Shown in pieces: positions 16,638-26,601 of a DNA stretch of 64,000 nt. The notes beneath the pieces were generated by a model. That model was not told the DNA's origin and made no database searches. It saw only the letters and a program-made list of their open reading frames with translations. This DNA is from Dyadobacter sp. LHD-138 (GTDB lineage: Bacteria; Bacteroidota; Bacteroidia; Cytophagales; Spirosomataceae). Both the position numbers and the translations under genes were made by a program. The stretch lies in assembly GCF_030929615.1 (NCBI RefSeq), contig NZ_JAVFVU010000014.1, forward strand, positions 124,001-188,000, read 5' to 3'. Within the stretch, counting starts at the first letter, position 1. Each line of letters opens with the position of its first letter.

Positions 16638-19600
16638 ATGAAAATAAATATTTACTCGCTAGTCGTCGCGGTAGTCATTGTAATTTCTTCTTCCTGTTCG
16701 AGTTATAAAAAATTGCAATATTCGAAGGAAGCAAAAGGATGGGAGCAAAACACTCCCGCTCCCGGACTGGTGCTGAAACACACCATGTATCTGATCGGCG
16801 ACGCCGGCAATGACTCGCCTGAGCATAAGGCGCCGGTACTTCTCTATTTGAAAGACAAACTTGCCAAAGAATCTAAAAACAGCTCAGCGCTATTTTTAGG
16901 GGATAATATTTATGAATATGGCATGCCGCCTGCTGAGGATTCGGCTAAGAGAAAGGTTGCGGAATATCGGATCACCTCACAACTGGAAACCCTTAACGAT
17001 TTTCAGGGAAGGCCGTTTTTTATTCCGGGAAATCATGACTGGCGGGGTTGGGGTAGAAAAGGGCTGAAAAGACAGGAGGCTTTCATCCAGTCCTATCTGA
17101 ACATCCGACGGGGAAAGCCTAATAAGGAGGAATGGGAAAATTACTTCCTGCCCCAGGATGGATGTTCAGGACCGGAAGTAATTGAGCTGAACGACAATGT
17201 GGTCGTGATTGCAGTCGATTCACAATGGTGGCTGACTGACTGGGATAAAGACAGCAAGATTAACGATGGCTGCGAGATCAAAAATCGCGCTACTTTCAAT
17301 TTTGTCTTTGAAAATATTATTAGAAAATACCGCAATAAGAATGTGGTCATTGCGATGCACCATCCGCCGTATACCTACGGCCCCCACGGTGGAAAGTTCA
17401 CCATTAAGCAGCACATTTTCCCGCTTACCGAAATGAACCCGAATTTGTACATTCCGCTGCCGGGTATCGGAAGTTTAAGTGCTATTTTTCGGGGCACTGT
17501 TGGCTCCCGTCAGGATACACACAACAAACTTTACAAGGATATGCGCGACGGAATATTGGCCGCTGCGCGAAAAAACGGCAATTTTATCTTTGCGAGCGGT
17601 CATGAACACGCGTTGCAGTTTATAGAAAATGATGGTCAGGATTTTGTCGTGAGCGGGAGTGGGTCAAAGAATAGCCCGATCGGCATGGGGAAGGGCTCTG
17701 AGTTTGCCTCTACCGCTTTGGGATATAGTACTTTGTCTTTTTATGAGGGTGGAGAAACCTGGGTTCAATATTGGGAGGTAGATGCGGACGGGCGTTCTGC
17801 CAGGATCGTTTTTCAGAAGAAGATCAAGGATAAATTGCCAGTGGCAACGGCTGAGCCGACGGTTGCATACAAAGAATACGAACAGCATGCTGACAGCTCC
17901 AGACAGTTTGTTTTGAGAAACGAGATTAAACCTGTTAATGGTTTTCATAATTTCTTGTTCGGTGCGCACCACCGAGATCTTTACATGGAAAAATACCCTT
18001 TCCCGGTACTTGATCTGGCTACTTTTAAAGGCGGCGTTGTACCGGTTAAGCAAGGCGGAGGTAATCAAACCAATTCGCTGCGTGTTCGAGGTGCGGATGG
18101 GAAGGAATATGTATTTCGGGATATGACCAAAGATGTCAGTCGGTTTCTGCCTTATCCGTTCAATAAAATGATGGCGGCGCAGTTTTTGGCCCAGGAGAAC
18201 TTTCTTTCGACACATCCGTTTGCGCCTTTAACTTTCCCGAAACTGGCTGACGCCATTCAGGTTTATCATACAAACCCCCAAATTTATTATGTCCCGGCCC
18301 AGCCCGGTCTTGGTGTTTTTAACCAGATTTTTGGGGGCAGCCTGAGTTTGGTTGAGGAAAGACCGGACGGGAAGCGGTGGAAGGAAGCTCCTTATTTTGG
18401 GAATGCCGATAAAATTATCAGTACGCCTGATCTGTTGGAAAAGATTTTAGAAAGCGATAAGGATAAAGTCGATGAAAAATGGGCGTTAAAAACCCGCTTT
18501 CTGGATTTGATAACCGGCGACTGGGACCGGCACGACGATCAGTGGACATGGGCTTCTATCAAACAGCCGGATGGATCAAATCTTTATCGCCCGATTCCCC
18601 GTGATCGCGATCAGGCCTTTTCTAAATATGATGGTTTGGTCACCAATGTAGCCAGACTTACCATGCCATTTTTACGCCAGTTGCAGGTGTATGGTCCTGA
18701 GGTTCCCAATATGAAGTGGACGACATGGAGCGCGCGGTTGTTTGACCGTACTTTCCTGAACGGGCTTGACTGGAAACAATGGGAGGAGCAGATCCGCTTT
18801 GTACAGACAAATCTGACGGATCAGATGATTGAAGGAGCGTTCTCTGACTGGCCTGAAAAGGCCAGGGAGATGTCTGCTGCGTATATGATTAAAAGTATCA
18901 AAACGAGACGTGATAATCTGCGGGAACTTGCCAGAAAACATTATGAATTTTTAGGGCAATCTGTAAATGTTATTGGGACAGAAGAGGAGGAACGTTTTGA
19001 AATTGAACGAATCGATGACCAGCATACACGCGTAACGGTTTCCGGATTGGGTAAAAAAGGCCAGATCAAACAACAGAATTATCAGCGTGTTTTTGATCAT
19101 GCGGTGACAAAAGTTATCAATGTTTACGGCAACGGAAATGAGGACGAATTTGTTGTGCGGGGCGACGTGGAAAAAGGTATCAAAGTGAGGCTGATCGGAG
19201 GGACCGGGAAGGACGTGTTCACAGACAGTTCCAGAGTACATCATGGCGGAAAGAAAACCATCGTTTATGACGACTTTGGCAAGAATACCATCAACGCCGG
19301 TGGCGAAACCAAAGATAAACGCACGAGCCTTTACCGATACAATATCTATGATCGTCGCAGCGCCGAAAGTGATTATGACATAACCATTCCGCTACCGATT
19401 ATTGGTTTTAACCCGGATGACGGCGTTTTGGTTGGAGCGAATTTCAATATGATCAAATATGGGTTTAAGAAAGAACCTTATGCCTCTTTTCAGCACTTTG
19501 GTGGCAGTTATTCATTTGCCACCAAGGCTGTAAAACTGAATTATACCGGAGATTTTCTGAATGCGTTTAAAAGTCTGGATTTTTATCTGGATACGTACTA

Positions 19601-20429
19601 TCATGGTCCGGCGTATGCGTTTAACTATGCCGGACTTGGCAATACATCGGAAAGGCCTGTTGATAATCCTAATTTTTATCGGGTGCGCCAGCGTTCTTTC
19701 CATGTGTATCCAGCCATTAAAAAAAAATTTGCTGGTAATAGCGGATTTGTAACCCTGGGGCCTTTATTTGAGATTTCGGATGTAGCATCAACGGCCGGAA
19801 GGTTTATTACAAGTGATAACAATCAGTTACCGGATGATATTTTTAAAACCAAATATTACAGCGGCGGACAGATGCTGTTTAATTTCAGCAGCGTGGATAA
19901 TATTTTCGCGCCGCATTCCGGTATTCGCTTTAATTCAGGACTTAATTTTACAAAGAATCTGAGAGAAGATAAGCATTTTGCCGGCCTGAAAGCACAGCTG
20001 GCATTTTTCATCAGCCTGGACCGGAAGGAGAATCTTATCCTGGCTTCCCAGATCGGGACCGGTTTGAATTTTGGTAAGGGATATGAGTTTTTCCAAATGC
20101 CGACAATCGGAGGCAATCAGGGGCTACGGGGTTATCGAACCCAGCGTTTTTACGGAAAGAGCAGTTTATGGCATGCTACGGATCTGCGCGCGCGCCTGGG
20201 GAGTTCTGTAAATCCGACACTTCCGCTCACTTATGGTCTTTTTGGAAGTTTCGATTATGGGCGTGTGTGGCAGGAGAATGATGTCAGCAAAAACTGGCAT
20301 TACAGCTACGGAGGTGGCATTTGGATCGCTCCGGTGGATATCCTGACTTTGTCAGTTGGCGCATTTATTCCAAAGGAAAAGAAAGAAGAAAAACCAAGAA
20401 TCGCGTTCCAGGTTGGGTTTTGGTTTTAG
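16638..20429 (+). CDS. Metallophosphoesterase / kinase-like / outer-membrane barrel protein
   Basis: A 1263-residue envelope protein with signal peptide and a lipobox-like SSSC (Cys20). Residues 50-400 are a calcineurin-like phosphoesterase: GDAG 54-57, GDN 88-90, GNHDW 131-135, HHPPYTYG near 241-248 and SGHEHALQF near 320. Residues 460-700 are not explained by either flank; they carry a glycine-rich GGGNQTNSLRVRG, YVFRDM, then GDWDRHDDQW and PRDRDQAF, reminiscent of HipA/FAM20C/CotH-type kinase-like folds (inference). From about 915 to the end, beta-strand patterns match a BamA-type surface-antigen barrel, ending in aromatic FWF as outer-membrane barrels do. Confidence 0.75.
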   Translation: MKINIYSLVVAVVIVISSSCSSYKKLQYSKEAKGWEQNTPAPGLVLKHTMYLIGDAGNDSPEHKAPVLLYLKDKLAKESKNSSALFLGDNIYEYGMPPAEDSAKRKVAEYRITSQLETLNDFQGRPFFIPGNHDWRGWGRKGLKRQEAFIQSYLNIRRGKPNKEEWENYFLPQDGCSGPEVIELNDNVVVIAVDSQWWLTDWDKDSKINDGCEIKNRATFNFVFENIIRKYRNKNVVIAMHHPPYTYGPHGGKFTIKQHIFPLTEMNPNLYIPLPGIGSLSAIFRGTVGSRQDTHNKLYKDMRDGILAAARKNGNFIFASGHEHALQFIENDGQDFVVSGSGSKNSPIGMGKGSEFASTALGYSTLSFYEGGETWVQYWEVDADGRSARIVFQKKIKDKLPVATAEPTVAYKEYEQHADSSRQFVLRNEIKPVNGFHNFLFGAHHRDLYMEKYPFPVLDLATFKGGVVPVKQGGGNQTNSLRVRGADGKEYVFRDMTKDVSRFLPYPFNKMMAAQFLAQENFLSTHPFAPLTFPKLADAIQVYHTNPQIYYVPAQPGLGVFNQIFGGSLSLVEERPDGKRWKEAPYFGNADKIISTPDLLEKILESDKDKVDEKWALKTRFLDLITGDWDRHDDQWTWASIKQPDGSNLYRPIPRDRDQAFSKYDGLVTNVARLTMPFLRQLQVYGPEVPNMKWTTWSARLFDRTFLNGLDWKQWEEQIRFVQTNLTDQMIEGAFSDWPEKAREMSAAYMIKSIKTRRDNLRELARKHYEFLGQSVNVIGTEEEERFEIERIDDQHTRVTVSGLGKKGQIKQQNYQRVFDHAVTKVINVYGNGNEDEFVVRGDVEKGIKVRLIGGTGKDVFTDSSRVHHGGKKTIVYDDFGKNTINAGGETKDKRTSLYRYNIYDRRSAESDYDITIPLPIIGFNPDDGVLVGANFNMIKYGFKKEPYASFQHFGGSYSFATKAVKLNYTGDFLNAFKSLDFYLDTYYHGPAYAFNYAGLGNTSERPVDNPNFYRVRQRSFHVYPAIKKKFAGNSGFVTLGPLFEISDVASTAGRFITSDNNQLPDDIFKTKYYSGGQMLFNFSSVDNIFAPHSGIRFNSGLNFTKNLREDKHFAGLKAQLAFFISLDRKENLILASQIGTGLNFGKGYEFFQMPTIGGNQGLRGYRTQRFYGKSSLWHATDLRARLGSSVNPTLPLTYGLFGSFDYGRVWQENDVSKNWHYSYGGGIWIAPVDILTLSVGAFIPKEKKEEKPRIAFQVGFWF

Positions 20430-20492
20430 TAAGTACATGATTGATCAGACTATTCAGGGAATGTAATTTTTTGACCATAACGGTATATCACA

Positions 20493-20921
20493 ATGAGAAG
20501 TCAAATTCGGTTGAACATACCTTTGTTATTTGCCTGTACCGGTATCATTGTGATTGTCGTTGGGTTGTTCATGAAATCGGTCTTGGAAATTCAATTTTAC
20601 GACACGTATTTTATTGCTTCTCAGAAAATAATCGCTGTTTATGCCTGCGGCACCATGGAAGTATCTGCCCTGGTTTATCTGACTTTAAACAAAATAGGTA
20701 AATATGTAAGCGCAAACCTTAGTCTTGTTCATTACGCAATGACTGTTTTTTCATCGGTTATCCTGCTGACGGTTCCTTTTTTTAACAACCTTTCGGACGA
20801 TTTGGCCCTTTGGGAAATCGTATCAATGACCGTATTAGCGGCTGTTTCGGCTTTTGTTTTAGGTCAGTTTGCGTTGATCATTAACGTTATCCAAAGTCTG
20901 TTACGGAATAAACAACGATGA
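20493..20921 (+). CDS. Small four-helix membrane protein of unknown function
   Basis: A 142-residue protein with four predicted TM helices (about 9-27, 42-64, 79-97, 107-132). The first loop carries LEIQFYDTYFIAS, which recalls the DTYFV motif in subunit I of haem-copper oxidases; the oxidase histidines are absent. Similar short proteins occur in Bacteroidota without known function. It follows the phosphoesterase-barrel gene by 63 bases and precedes a strong terminator, so it is probably the last gene of that transcript. Confidence 0.65.
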   Translation: MRSQIRLNIPLLFACTGIIVIVVGLFMKSVLEIQFYDTYFIASQKIIAVYACGTMEVSALVYLTLNKIGKYVSANLSLVHYAMTVFSSVILLTVPFFNNLSDDLALWEIVSMTVLAAVSAFVLGQFALIINVIQSLLRNKQR

Positions 20922-21021
20922 AGTGAATTTTGTAAACCTCACTGGCGCTGAATTATTTCAAGAGTTTTATAGCTCCAATGCGTTATCGGTTTTGGAGGCA
21001 TATTTTCTCGTCGCTTACTGC

Positions 21022-21078
21022 AAAATCCCCTCACTTTGCAATTGGATTTTACGGTTGCAAAGCGAGGGGATTTTTACA
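21022..21078. terminator. Bidirectional terminator between convergent genes
   Basis: AAATCCCCTCACTTTGCAA (21023-21041) pairs with TTGCAAAGCGAGGGGATTT (21055-21073) with one mismatch. It is followed by T-residues on the plus strand and has A-residues before it, so it can work from both sides, ending the 20493 and 21184 transcripts. Confidence 0.85.
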
Positions 21079-21183
21079 AGTACTGTTCCTCAAAAGTTTA
21101 CTTGATTTCGTGGTTGCTATAATCTCAATTCAAAGACATGATATAACCAATTCTTTGCAAGATGACAGTGTGGGATAGGTTTG

Positions 21184-24100
21184 TTAGTCTTTCACAAACC
21201 TTTTTGCCGTCCCGTCTGCAAATTTCAAAAAGTACAATCCACTCGCCAATGATCTGGTATTGATTTGCTGCTGTTTGCTGATTATGACAATACTTTGAAT
21301 CTGCCGTCCTGAGAGGTCGTATAAGATCGCAGTGCTTTTAAGCAAAACATCGTTTACCTGGAGCGTGACAGATTCTCCCGCCGGATTTGGATAAATACCC
21401 GCCAGTTCTTGAACACTTTTTAGCGAAATGATCTTGCTGAAAGTAAAAGTCCCGTCGCGGTCCGACATTTTCAGACGGTAATAGATCGTGCCGCTGTAAC
21501 CCGCCCGGTCATTGTAGCTGTACCGATGGTCACCGCTGCCGGCTGCCGAAACGAGGGCTATTTTGCCAAAACTTTTTGCGTTGACACTACTCTGAACTTC
21601 AAAATAGTCCGTATTGACTTCACTGGCGGTGCTCCATTGGAGCAAATTACTTCCTGTTTCTTTGCTGGCGGTGAAACTGATCAAACGCAGCGGCAAAGCA
21701 GATTCAATGGTTTTGATGAAAAAACCGCTAAAACCTGTGACATCAAAACTTACTTCCCAGCGGTTGGCATCGGCGTTCCAAACTACATTTCCGTTAGCGT
21801 CCGAAGGTTTGAAGGTCACAATTGCGCCCGTGTAAGAACCTGGCAAACCTGAACCATCGCTGCTCGCTCCGGAACGTTTTTCGATATGCAGGTTCGCTTT
21901 GTAATTTTCTGTATCTGCGGCGTTAACCGGCAACTTAGTGGAATTCCCAACATTGAAATCCGTGAATTCCTGCTGCGTAAAGTAAAGGGTTACTCTGGCG
22001 GAGGCATTGGCGGCATTGGTCGCGGGTGTAATCTGATAGTGTCTCTTTAGGAAGTTTACCGGCTGGGCGTTTGCCACCCAAACCTTGGCCGTGACGGAAC
22101 CGTTTACCGGTGCGCCACCATTGGGCGACAAATAGGCCAGGATCTTGCAATTTGAACCATTGGTCGTCAGAATAAGATCTCCGGAAACAGTAGCGGAGGC
22201 TTCATTGCCATCAACAGCCAGCTCACGCGAGGTTCCGCCAAACTCATAAGCGCCCATGTCTACTAAATTTTCACGGATTCTTGGTTTGCTGTCCAGGTCA
22301 GTGGTAATGCCTGTCAGGTCGGGGATTTGACCCGATGCGAAGAAATTATATCCTTTATTTACCAATGGGCTGCAAGGCTGCAGCCGGTAATTACCTGCAC
22401 CGACAAAAAGCGGATCGGTAGTACCGGCAATATTGTGGTTATTTGTGCTGTTTTCTCCCTGTACCAGGCTGTACTGAATTGCCAGCGTGGCATTATTGAA
22501 ATTCTCAATATTGTTACCATAAACAATGCTGTTACGCAGTTTGGAGGAAAGACTACTATAATTACAAATCCCTCCACCCTGGCCCGTAGCTGTATTGCCG
22601 ACAATGGTGCAATTGGTCAATGTCACGGATGCATTGGAAATAAGTATCCCCCCGCCATTGTTAGCCGTGTTGTTACTAATTAAACAGTTGGTCAGCGTTG
22701 GCGAGCCACCTGAAATTAGTACCCCGCCACCATCGGATGTGGAGCTATTGCCCGTAAAGGTGCAGTTGATCAGTGCCGGGGAGGAAGCGCTGATATAGAT
22801 GCCTCCAAAAGAATGATTATCCATGACGACCAGATTAACCAGCATTGGAGATGCCCCCGAGAGGTTCTGTATGGCAGGGGCGTTTGTAGCTCCTGTGATG
22901 ATAAAGCCGTCCAATACAGCGGCACTTGTGAGGGTGAGTCCACTGTTGATTAAAACACTGGCGCCGTTTGTTTGCAAGGTACTTTTATTAGAGGTTATGG
23001 TCAGGTTTCTCTCAGTCAGGCTCGCTTCTGTGCCAGTAAAACCACCGTAAATTTTCACACCTTCCTTCATGCTGTACGACCCGCCACCCGCTGGCTGATA
23101 GGTACCGCGAGCTACCCAGACCTGCTGACCGGCTGTAGCAGAATTAATAGCCACCTGCACATTACCCGCCGCACAATCCCAGCTTGCTCCAGAGCCTGTC
23201 GCACCTGCTTTGATATACGAAACACCTGCAACACCTACGGGCGGGGGATTGCCCTGATATTCATAGGTGCCCATATCTGTTACACCGTTGCTATAAAAGC
23301 GCGGGCTGCCAAGCAGATCCGTTGTGACTGCGGAAACATCGGGTGTCTGGCCACTGGCATAAAAGCCGTTGCTGGCTTTGTTCAAGGCCGGACTGCAAAG
23401 TTTCAGTTGATAATTACCGTTGGCAGCATCTTCAAAAAGCGGATCGGCATCACCCGAAATGTTATGATTAGCAGGATCGCTCGCTGAACCCTGCACCAGA
23501 CTGTACTGAATATCCGTACTGGACCCTGACTCGTTGACTATGCCGCCTTCATTACCGTAAACAATGCTGTTGCGTATTTTCGCGGAAGAGCTGTTCGTAT
23601 TGTAGATAGCACCAATGCCCGCCGCTGAGTTTGTATTCCCGGCAATCGTGCAATTGATCAGTACAGGAGAGGATATCGAATTATATATGGCTGCGCCGTT
23701 TGCGGGAGATGCATTGTCGATAATAGCGCAGTTGATCAGGACCGGAGAAGATCCCTGGTTAGATACAGCCCCGCCTGAATAATTGCCGGTGATGATAACA
23801 TTGGCCAGCATCGGAGAGGACGAGAAGTTGTCTATGGCAGGACCGAAGGCGCTACCGGTGACCGTAAAGCCATCCAGCAAAGCAGCTGTCGTAAGGTTCA
23901 GGCCGTTATTCCTGATTACCCTTGCATTGTTGCCCTGCAAGATGCTTTTATTCGCGGTTTTCGACAAATCCCGGTCGGCAAATGTTAGCTCTGTTCCTTT
24001 GAAATTGCCGTAGATTTTCACCCCTTCTTTCAGACTGAACGACGCATTACGTGTTGGCTGGTAGGTACCGCCTGCCACCCAGATTTGTTCCCCGCTTTTG

Positions 24101-26343
24101 CTAACATTCAGCGCTATTTCTAAACTGCCCATCGGGCAATCCCAACTCTTTCCCGACCCTGTCCCGCCGGCTTTCACATACCAGATGTCTGCCACGCCCG
24201 CCAGTGGATCGCCCTGATATTCATAGGCGCCCATGTCCACGGCACCATTGCTGAAAAAACGGAGATTGCCATCCAGATCGGTCGTGAAAGCGGATACATC
24301 CGGGGTTTGACCACTGGCATAATAGGTTTTGCTGCCTCCGTTGACGGCCGGACTGCAAAGCTGCACCCGGTAATTTCCTCCGGCGGCATCCACAAAAAGG
24401 GGATCGGCATCACCCGGAAAATTGTGATCATTCGGATTGAGGTTGTTTTCTCCATACACCAGGCTATACTTCATGATCGTAGTGGAGCCTGCCTCACTAA
24501 ATATACCAAGCGAAAGTGTCCCTCTTTTGTTGTTGGTAACAATACAGTTACGTAATTCGGGAGAGGAATTACCAGCATTGTAGATCGCCCCAACTGCACT
24601 GGATAGCCCCGTATTACCGGCAATCGTACAATTGATAAGTACCGGTGAGGATGCTGAATTATATACGCCTATGCCATTGCCGGTAGATCCGTTGCCGATA
24701 ATAGCACAGTTGATTAGCACCGGAGAGGATCCCTGATTACTGACAGCCCCAGCCGCATTATTGCCCGTGATGATCAGATTGGCCAGCATTGGAGAGGATG
24801 AGATATTGACTATGGCAGGGCCGAAGACGCTACCGGTGACGGTAAACCCATCCAGCAAAGAAGCAGTCGTGAGGTTCAGGCCTTCATTCCTGATGACCAT
24901 TGCATTGTTCCCTTGCATGATGCTTTTATCAGCTGTGCTCTTCAAATCCCGGTCAGCAAGTGTTAGCTCTGTACCTTTGAAATTGCCATAGATTTTTACC
25001 CCTTCCTTCATGATAAAAGATTTGTCCCGTGCTTGCTGGTAGGTGCCGCCACCCACCCATACCTGTTCACCGCTTGACGCAGAAGTAATCGCAACCTGTA
25101 AATTCCCTGCCGCACACCCCCAGTTTGCTCCTGAGCCCGTTCCGCCCACTTTCACAAATGAAACGCCCGCAATGCCTGTTGGCGGGTTACCCTGGTATTC
25201 ATAAGCACCCATGTCTGTCACGCCGTCGTTATAAAACTGGGGATTACCATCCAGATCGGTGGTGAGAGCGGATAAATCGGGCGTTTGGCCGCTTGCAAAA
25301 TAGGTATTGCTGCCCTTGTTCAAACCAAAGCTGCAAAGTTGCAAACGGTAATCTCCTCCGGCGGGATCTACAAAAAGCGCACTGGCATCACCCGGAATAT
25401 TGAAATCATTTGGATTGGACGTGTCGTCCCCCGGTACAAGGCTGTTCTGTACCAGGCTGTACTTAACTGCTGTTGCAGACGTAAAGTCATTCCTGATGTT
25501 ACTGCTATTACCAACAACACTTTTGTTGCCGGAAATGATACTGTTCCGCAGTTTGGGCAAAGAATTACTGGCATTGTTCATACCACCGGTACCGGTATTG
25601 CCACCAATCGTACAATTGGTAAGTATGGGAGAGGATGCCGAATTGTAAATACCTCCACCCTGCTGCGTTGAATTGCCAGTGATCGCGCAATAAGTCAGGA
25701 TTGGCGAGGAGTTTGTATTGATCATCCCTCCACCGAATTGCGGTGCTGTATTATCCCTGATGTAACATTTGATCAGTACCGGGGAGGCTATTTCATTGGA
25801 GATTCCTCCGGCGGTATTTCCACTGATGATCAAATTAACCAGTTTCGGCGAACATGAAGTATTGGCGATACCAGCAGTATTGGAAGCGCCGGTAATGGTG
25901 AATCCGTCCAGAAGGGCGGCATTGGTGAGCAGATTGTTATTATTGGTGATCACGCTGGAACCGTTGCCTTGCAGGATGCTTTTATTGGCGGTGATCATCA
26001 GATTCCGGTCGGCAAGATTTACCTCAGTGCCTGCAAAGCCGCCATAAATTTTCACCCCTTCTTTCATGGCAAATGACTGCCCGGCCGCGAGCTGGTAAGT
26101 GCCCCCGGCTACCCATACTTCATCACCGCTGGATGCACCATTGATGACAGTCTGAAGATTACTGCTTGCAGCGGACCAGGATATGCCTGAACCTGTCCCG
26201 CCAGGCTTTACATAAAATCTTGCAGCAAATGTACCGGTTGAAAAAGTGGTTGTAAAGAACAGGTGAAACAATATAACGGATGCCCGAAGGGGGACAAAAA
26301 ATAGGAAACACCTACTTTTTGTGGGAGGTAAAGTTGGATACAT
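21184..26343 (-). CDS. T9SS-secreted protein with four parallel beta-helix repeats
   Basis: A 1719-residue secreted protein. A long hydrophobic signal region ends near residue 40. Four large repeats follow at about 41-391, 392-718, 719-1038 and 1039-1365. Each starts with a VK(P/V/A)GG-type motif plus TGSG and a Trp, continues through EGVKIYG(G/N)F and LLDGFT(I/V)TG, then short right-handed beta-helix coils rich in SSPxLxN and NCTI.GN, and closes with DMGAYEYQG-like sequence. The C-terminus has a fibronectin-like LQWSTASEVN segment and a type A T9SS sorting domain (GIYPNPAGESVTLQV to FADGTAKRFVKD), so it is exported by T9SS and probably cell-surface bound or released. No catalytic site is recognised; adhesion or glycan binding is a guess. 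Confidence 0.9.
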   Translation of the reverse strand: MYPTLPPTKSRCFLFFVPLRASVILFHLFFTTTFSTGTFAARFYVKPGGTGSGISWSAASSNLQTVINGASSGDEVWVAGGTYQLAAGQSFAMKEGVKIYGGFAGTEVNLADRNLMITANKSILQGNGSSVITNNNNLLTNAALLDGFTITGASNTAGIANTSCSPKLVNLIISGNTAGGISNEIASPVLIKCYIRDNTAPQFGGGMINTNSSPILTYCAITGNSTQQGGGIYNSASSPILTNCTIGGNTGTGGMNNASNSLPKLRNSIISGNKSVVGNSSNIRNDFTSATAVKYSLVQNSLVPGDDTSNPNDFNIPGDASALFVDPAGGDYRLQLCSFGLNKGSNTYFASGQTPDLSALTTDLDGNPQFYNDGVTDMGAYEYQGNPPTGIAGVSFVKVGGTGSGANWGCAAGNLQVAITSASSGEQVWVGGGTYQQARDKSFIMKEGVKIYGNFKGTELTLADRDLKSTADKSIMQGNNAMVIRNEGLNLTTASLLDGFTVTGSVFGPAIVNISSSPMLANLIITGNNAAGAVSNQGSSPVLINCAIIGNGSTGNGIGVYNSASSPVLINCTIAGNTGLSSAVGAIYNAGNSSPELRNCIVTNNKRGTLSLGIFSEAGSTTIMKYSLVYGENNLNPNDHNFPGDADPLFVDAAGGNYRVQLCSPAVNGGSKTYYASGQTPDVSAFTTDLDGNLRFFSNGAVDMGAYEYQGDPLAGVADIWYVKAGGTGSGKSWDCPMGSLEIALNVSKSGEQIWVAGGTYQPTRNASFSLKEGVKIYGNFKGTELTFADRDLSKTANKSILQGNNARVIRNNGLNLTTAALLDGFTVTGSAFGPAIDNFSSSPMLANVIITGNYSGGAVSNQGSSPVLINCAIIDNASPANGAAIYNSISSPVLINCTIAGNTNSAAGIGAIYNTNSSSAKIRNSIVYGNEGGIVNESGSSTDIQYSLVQGSASDPANHNISGDADPLFEDAANGNYQLKLCSPALNKASNGFYASGQTPDVSAVTTDLLGSPRFYSNGVTDMGTYEYQGNPPPVGVAGVSYIKAGATGSGASWDCAAGNVQVAINSATAGQQVWVARGTYQPAGGGSYSMKEGVKIYGGFTGTEASLTERNLTITSNKSTLQTNGASVLINSGLTLTSAAVLDGFIITGATNAPAIQNLSGASPMLVNLVVMDNHSFGGIYISASSPALINCTFTGNSSTSDGGGVLISGGSPTLTNCLISNNTANNGGGILISNASVTLTNCTIVGNTATGQGGGICNYSSLSSKLRNSIVYGNNIENFNNATLAIQYSLVQGENSTNNHNIAGTTDPLFVGAGNYRLQPCSPLVNKGYNFFASGQIPDLTGITTDLDSKPRIRENLVDMGAYEFGGTSRELAVDGNEASATVSGDLILTTNGSNCKILAYLSPNGGAPVNGSVTAKVWVANAQPVNFLKRHYQITPATNAANASARVTLYFTQQEFTDFNVGNSTKLPVNAADTENYKANLHIEKRSGASSDGSGLPGSYTGAIVTFKPSDANGNVVWNADANRWEVSFDVTGFSGFFIKTIESALPLRLISFTASKETGSNLLQWSTASEVNTDYFEVQSSVNAKSFGKIALVSAAGSGDHRYSYNDRAGYSGTIYYRLKMSDRDGTFTFSKIISLKSVQELAGIYPNPAGESVTLQVNDVLLKSTAILYDLSGRQIQSIVIISKQQQINTRSLASGLYFLKFADGTAKRFVKD

Positions 26344-26385
26344 ACAGGAAGTAAAGTTTGATACATAGAGGAATGAAAGTTTGCA
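26329..26385. repeat. Short tandem repeat across the T9SS gene start
   Basis: TAAAGTTGGATACATACAGG (starts 26329) recurs as TAAAGTTTGATACATAGAGG (starts 26352), then partly as AAAGTTTGCAT near 26376. The period is 23-24 bases. The first copy contains the start codon of the minus-strand T9SS gene and the second an out-of-frame ATG. Confidence 0.7.
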
Positions 26386-26601
26386 TTTTACGCGAATAAT
26401 TAAAGTTCAAGCTTTTATCCGCAAAATCCTAGGGAAAAGATAATGCCGGTTATTTTCCTGGAAATTTCACTGAGAAAGAGCGTATTTAGGGCAATAACCA
26501 ATGCTTGCGGTTTGAAAAGACTATTTTATTTTGACAAAATAGTAAATCCCACAAGAACAGATACTAATTTTATGACCCACTTAAAACGTATCCGGTTGCC
26601 A

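Noticed and set aside
12045..20921. Named anti-phage island
   Set aside because: Only one protein has a defence-type domain; no cyclase, nuclease, integrase or phage gene is present, so a defence island cannot be claimed.
20923..21105. Short open frames after the small membrane protein gene
   Set aside because: They run through a strong terminator hairpin and look like random frames.
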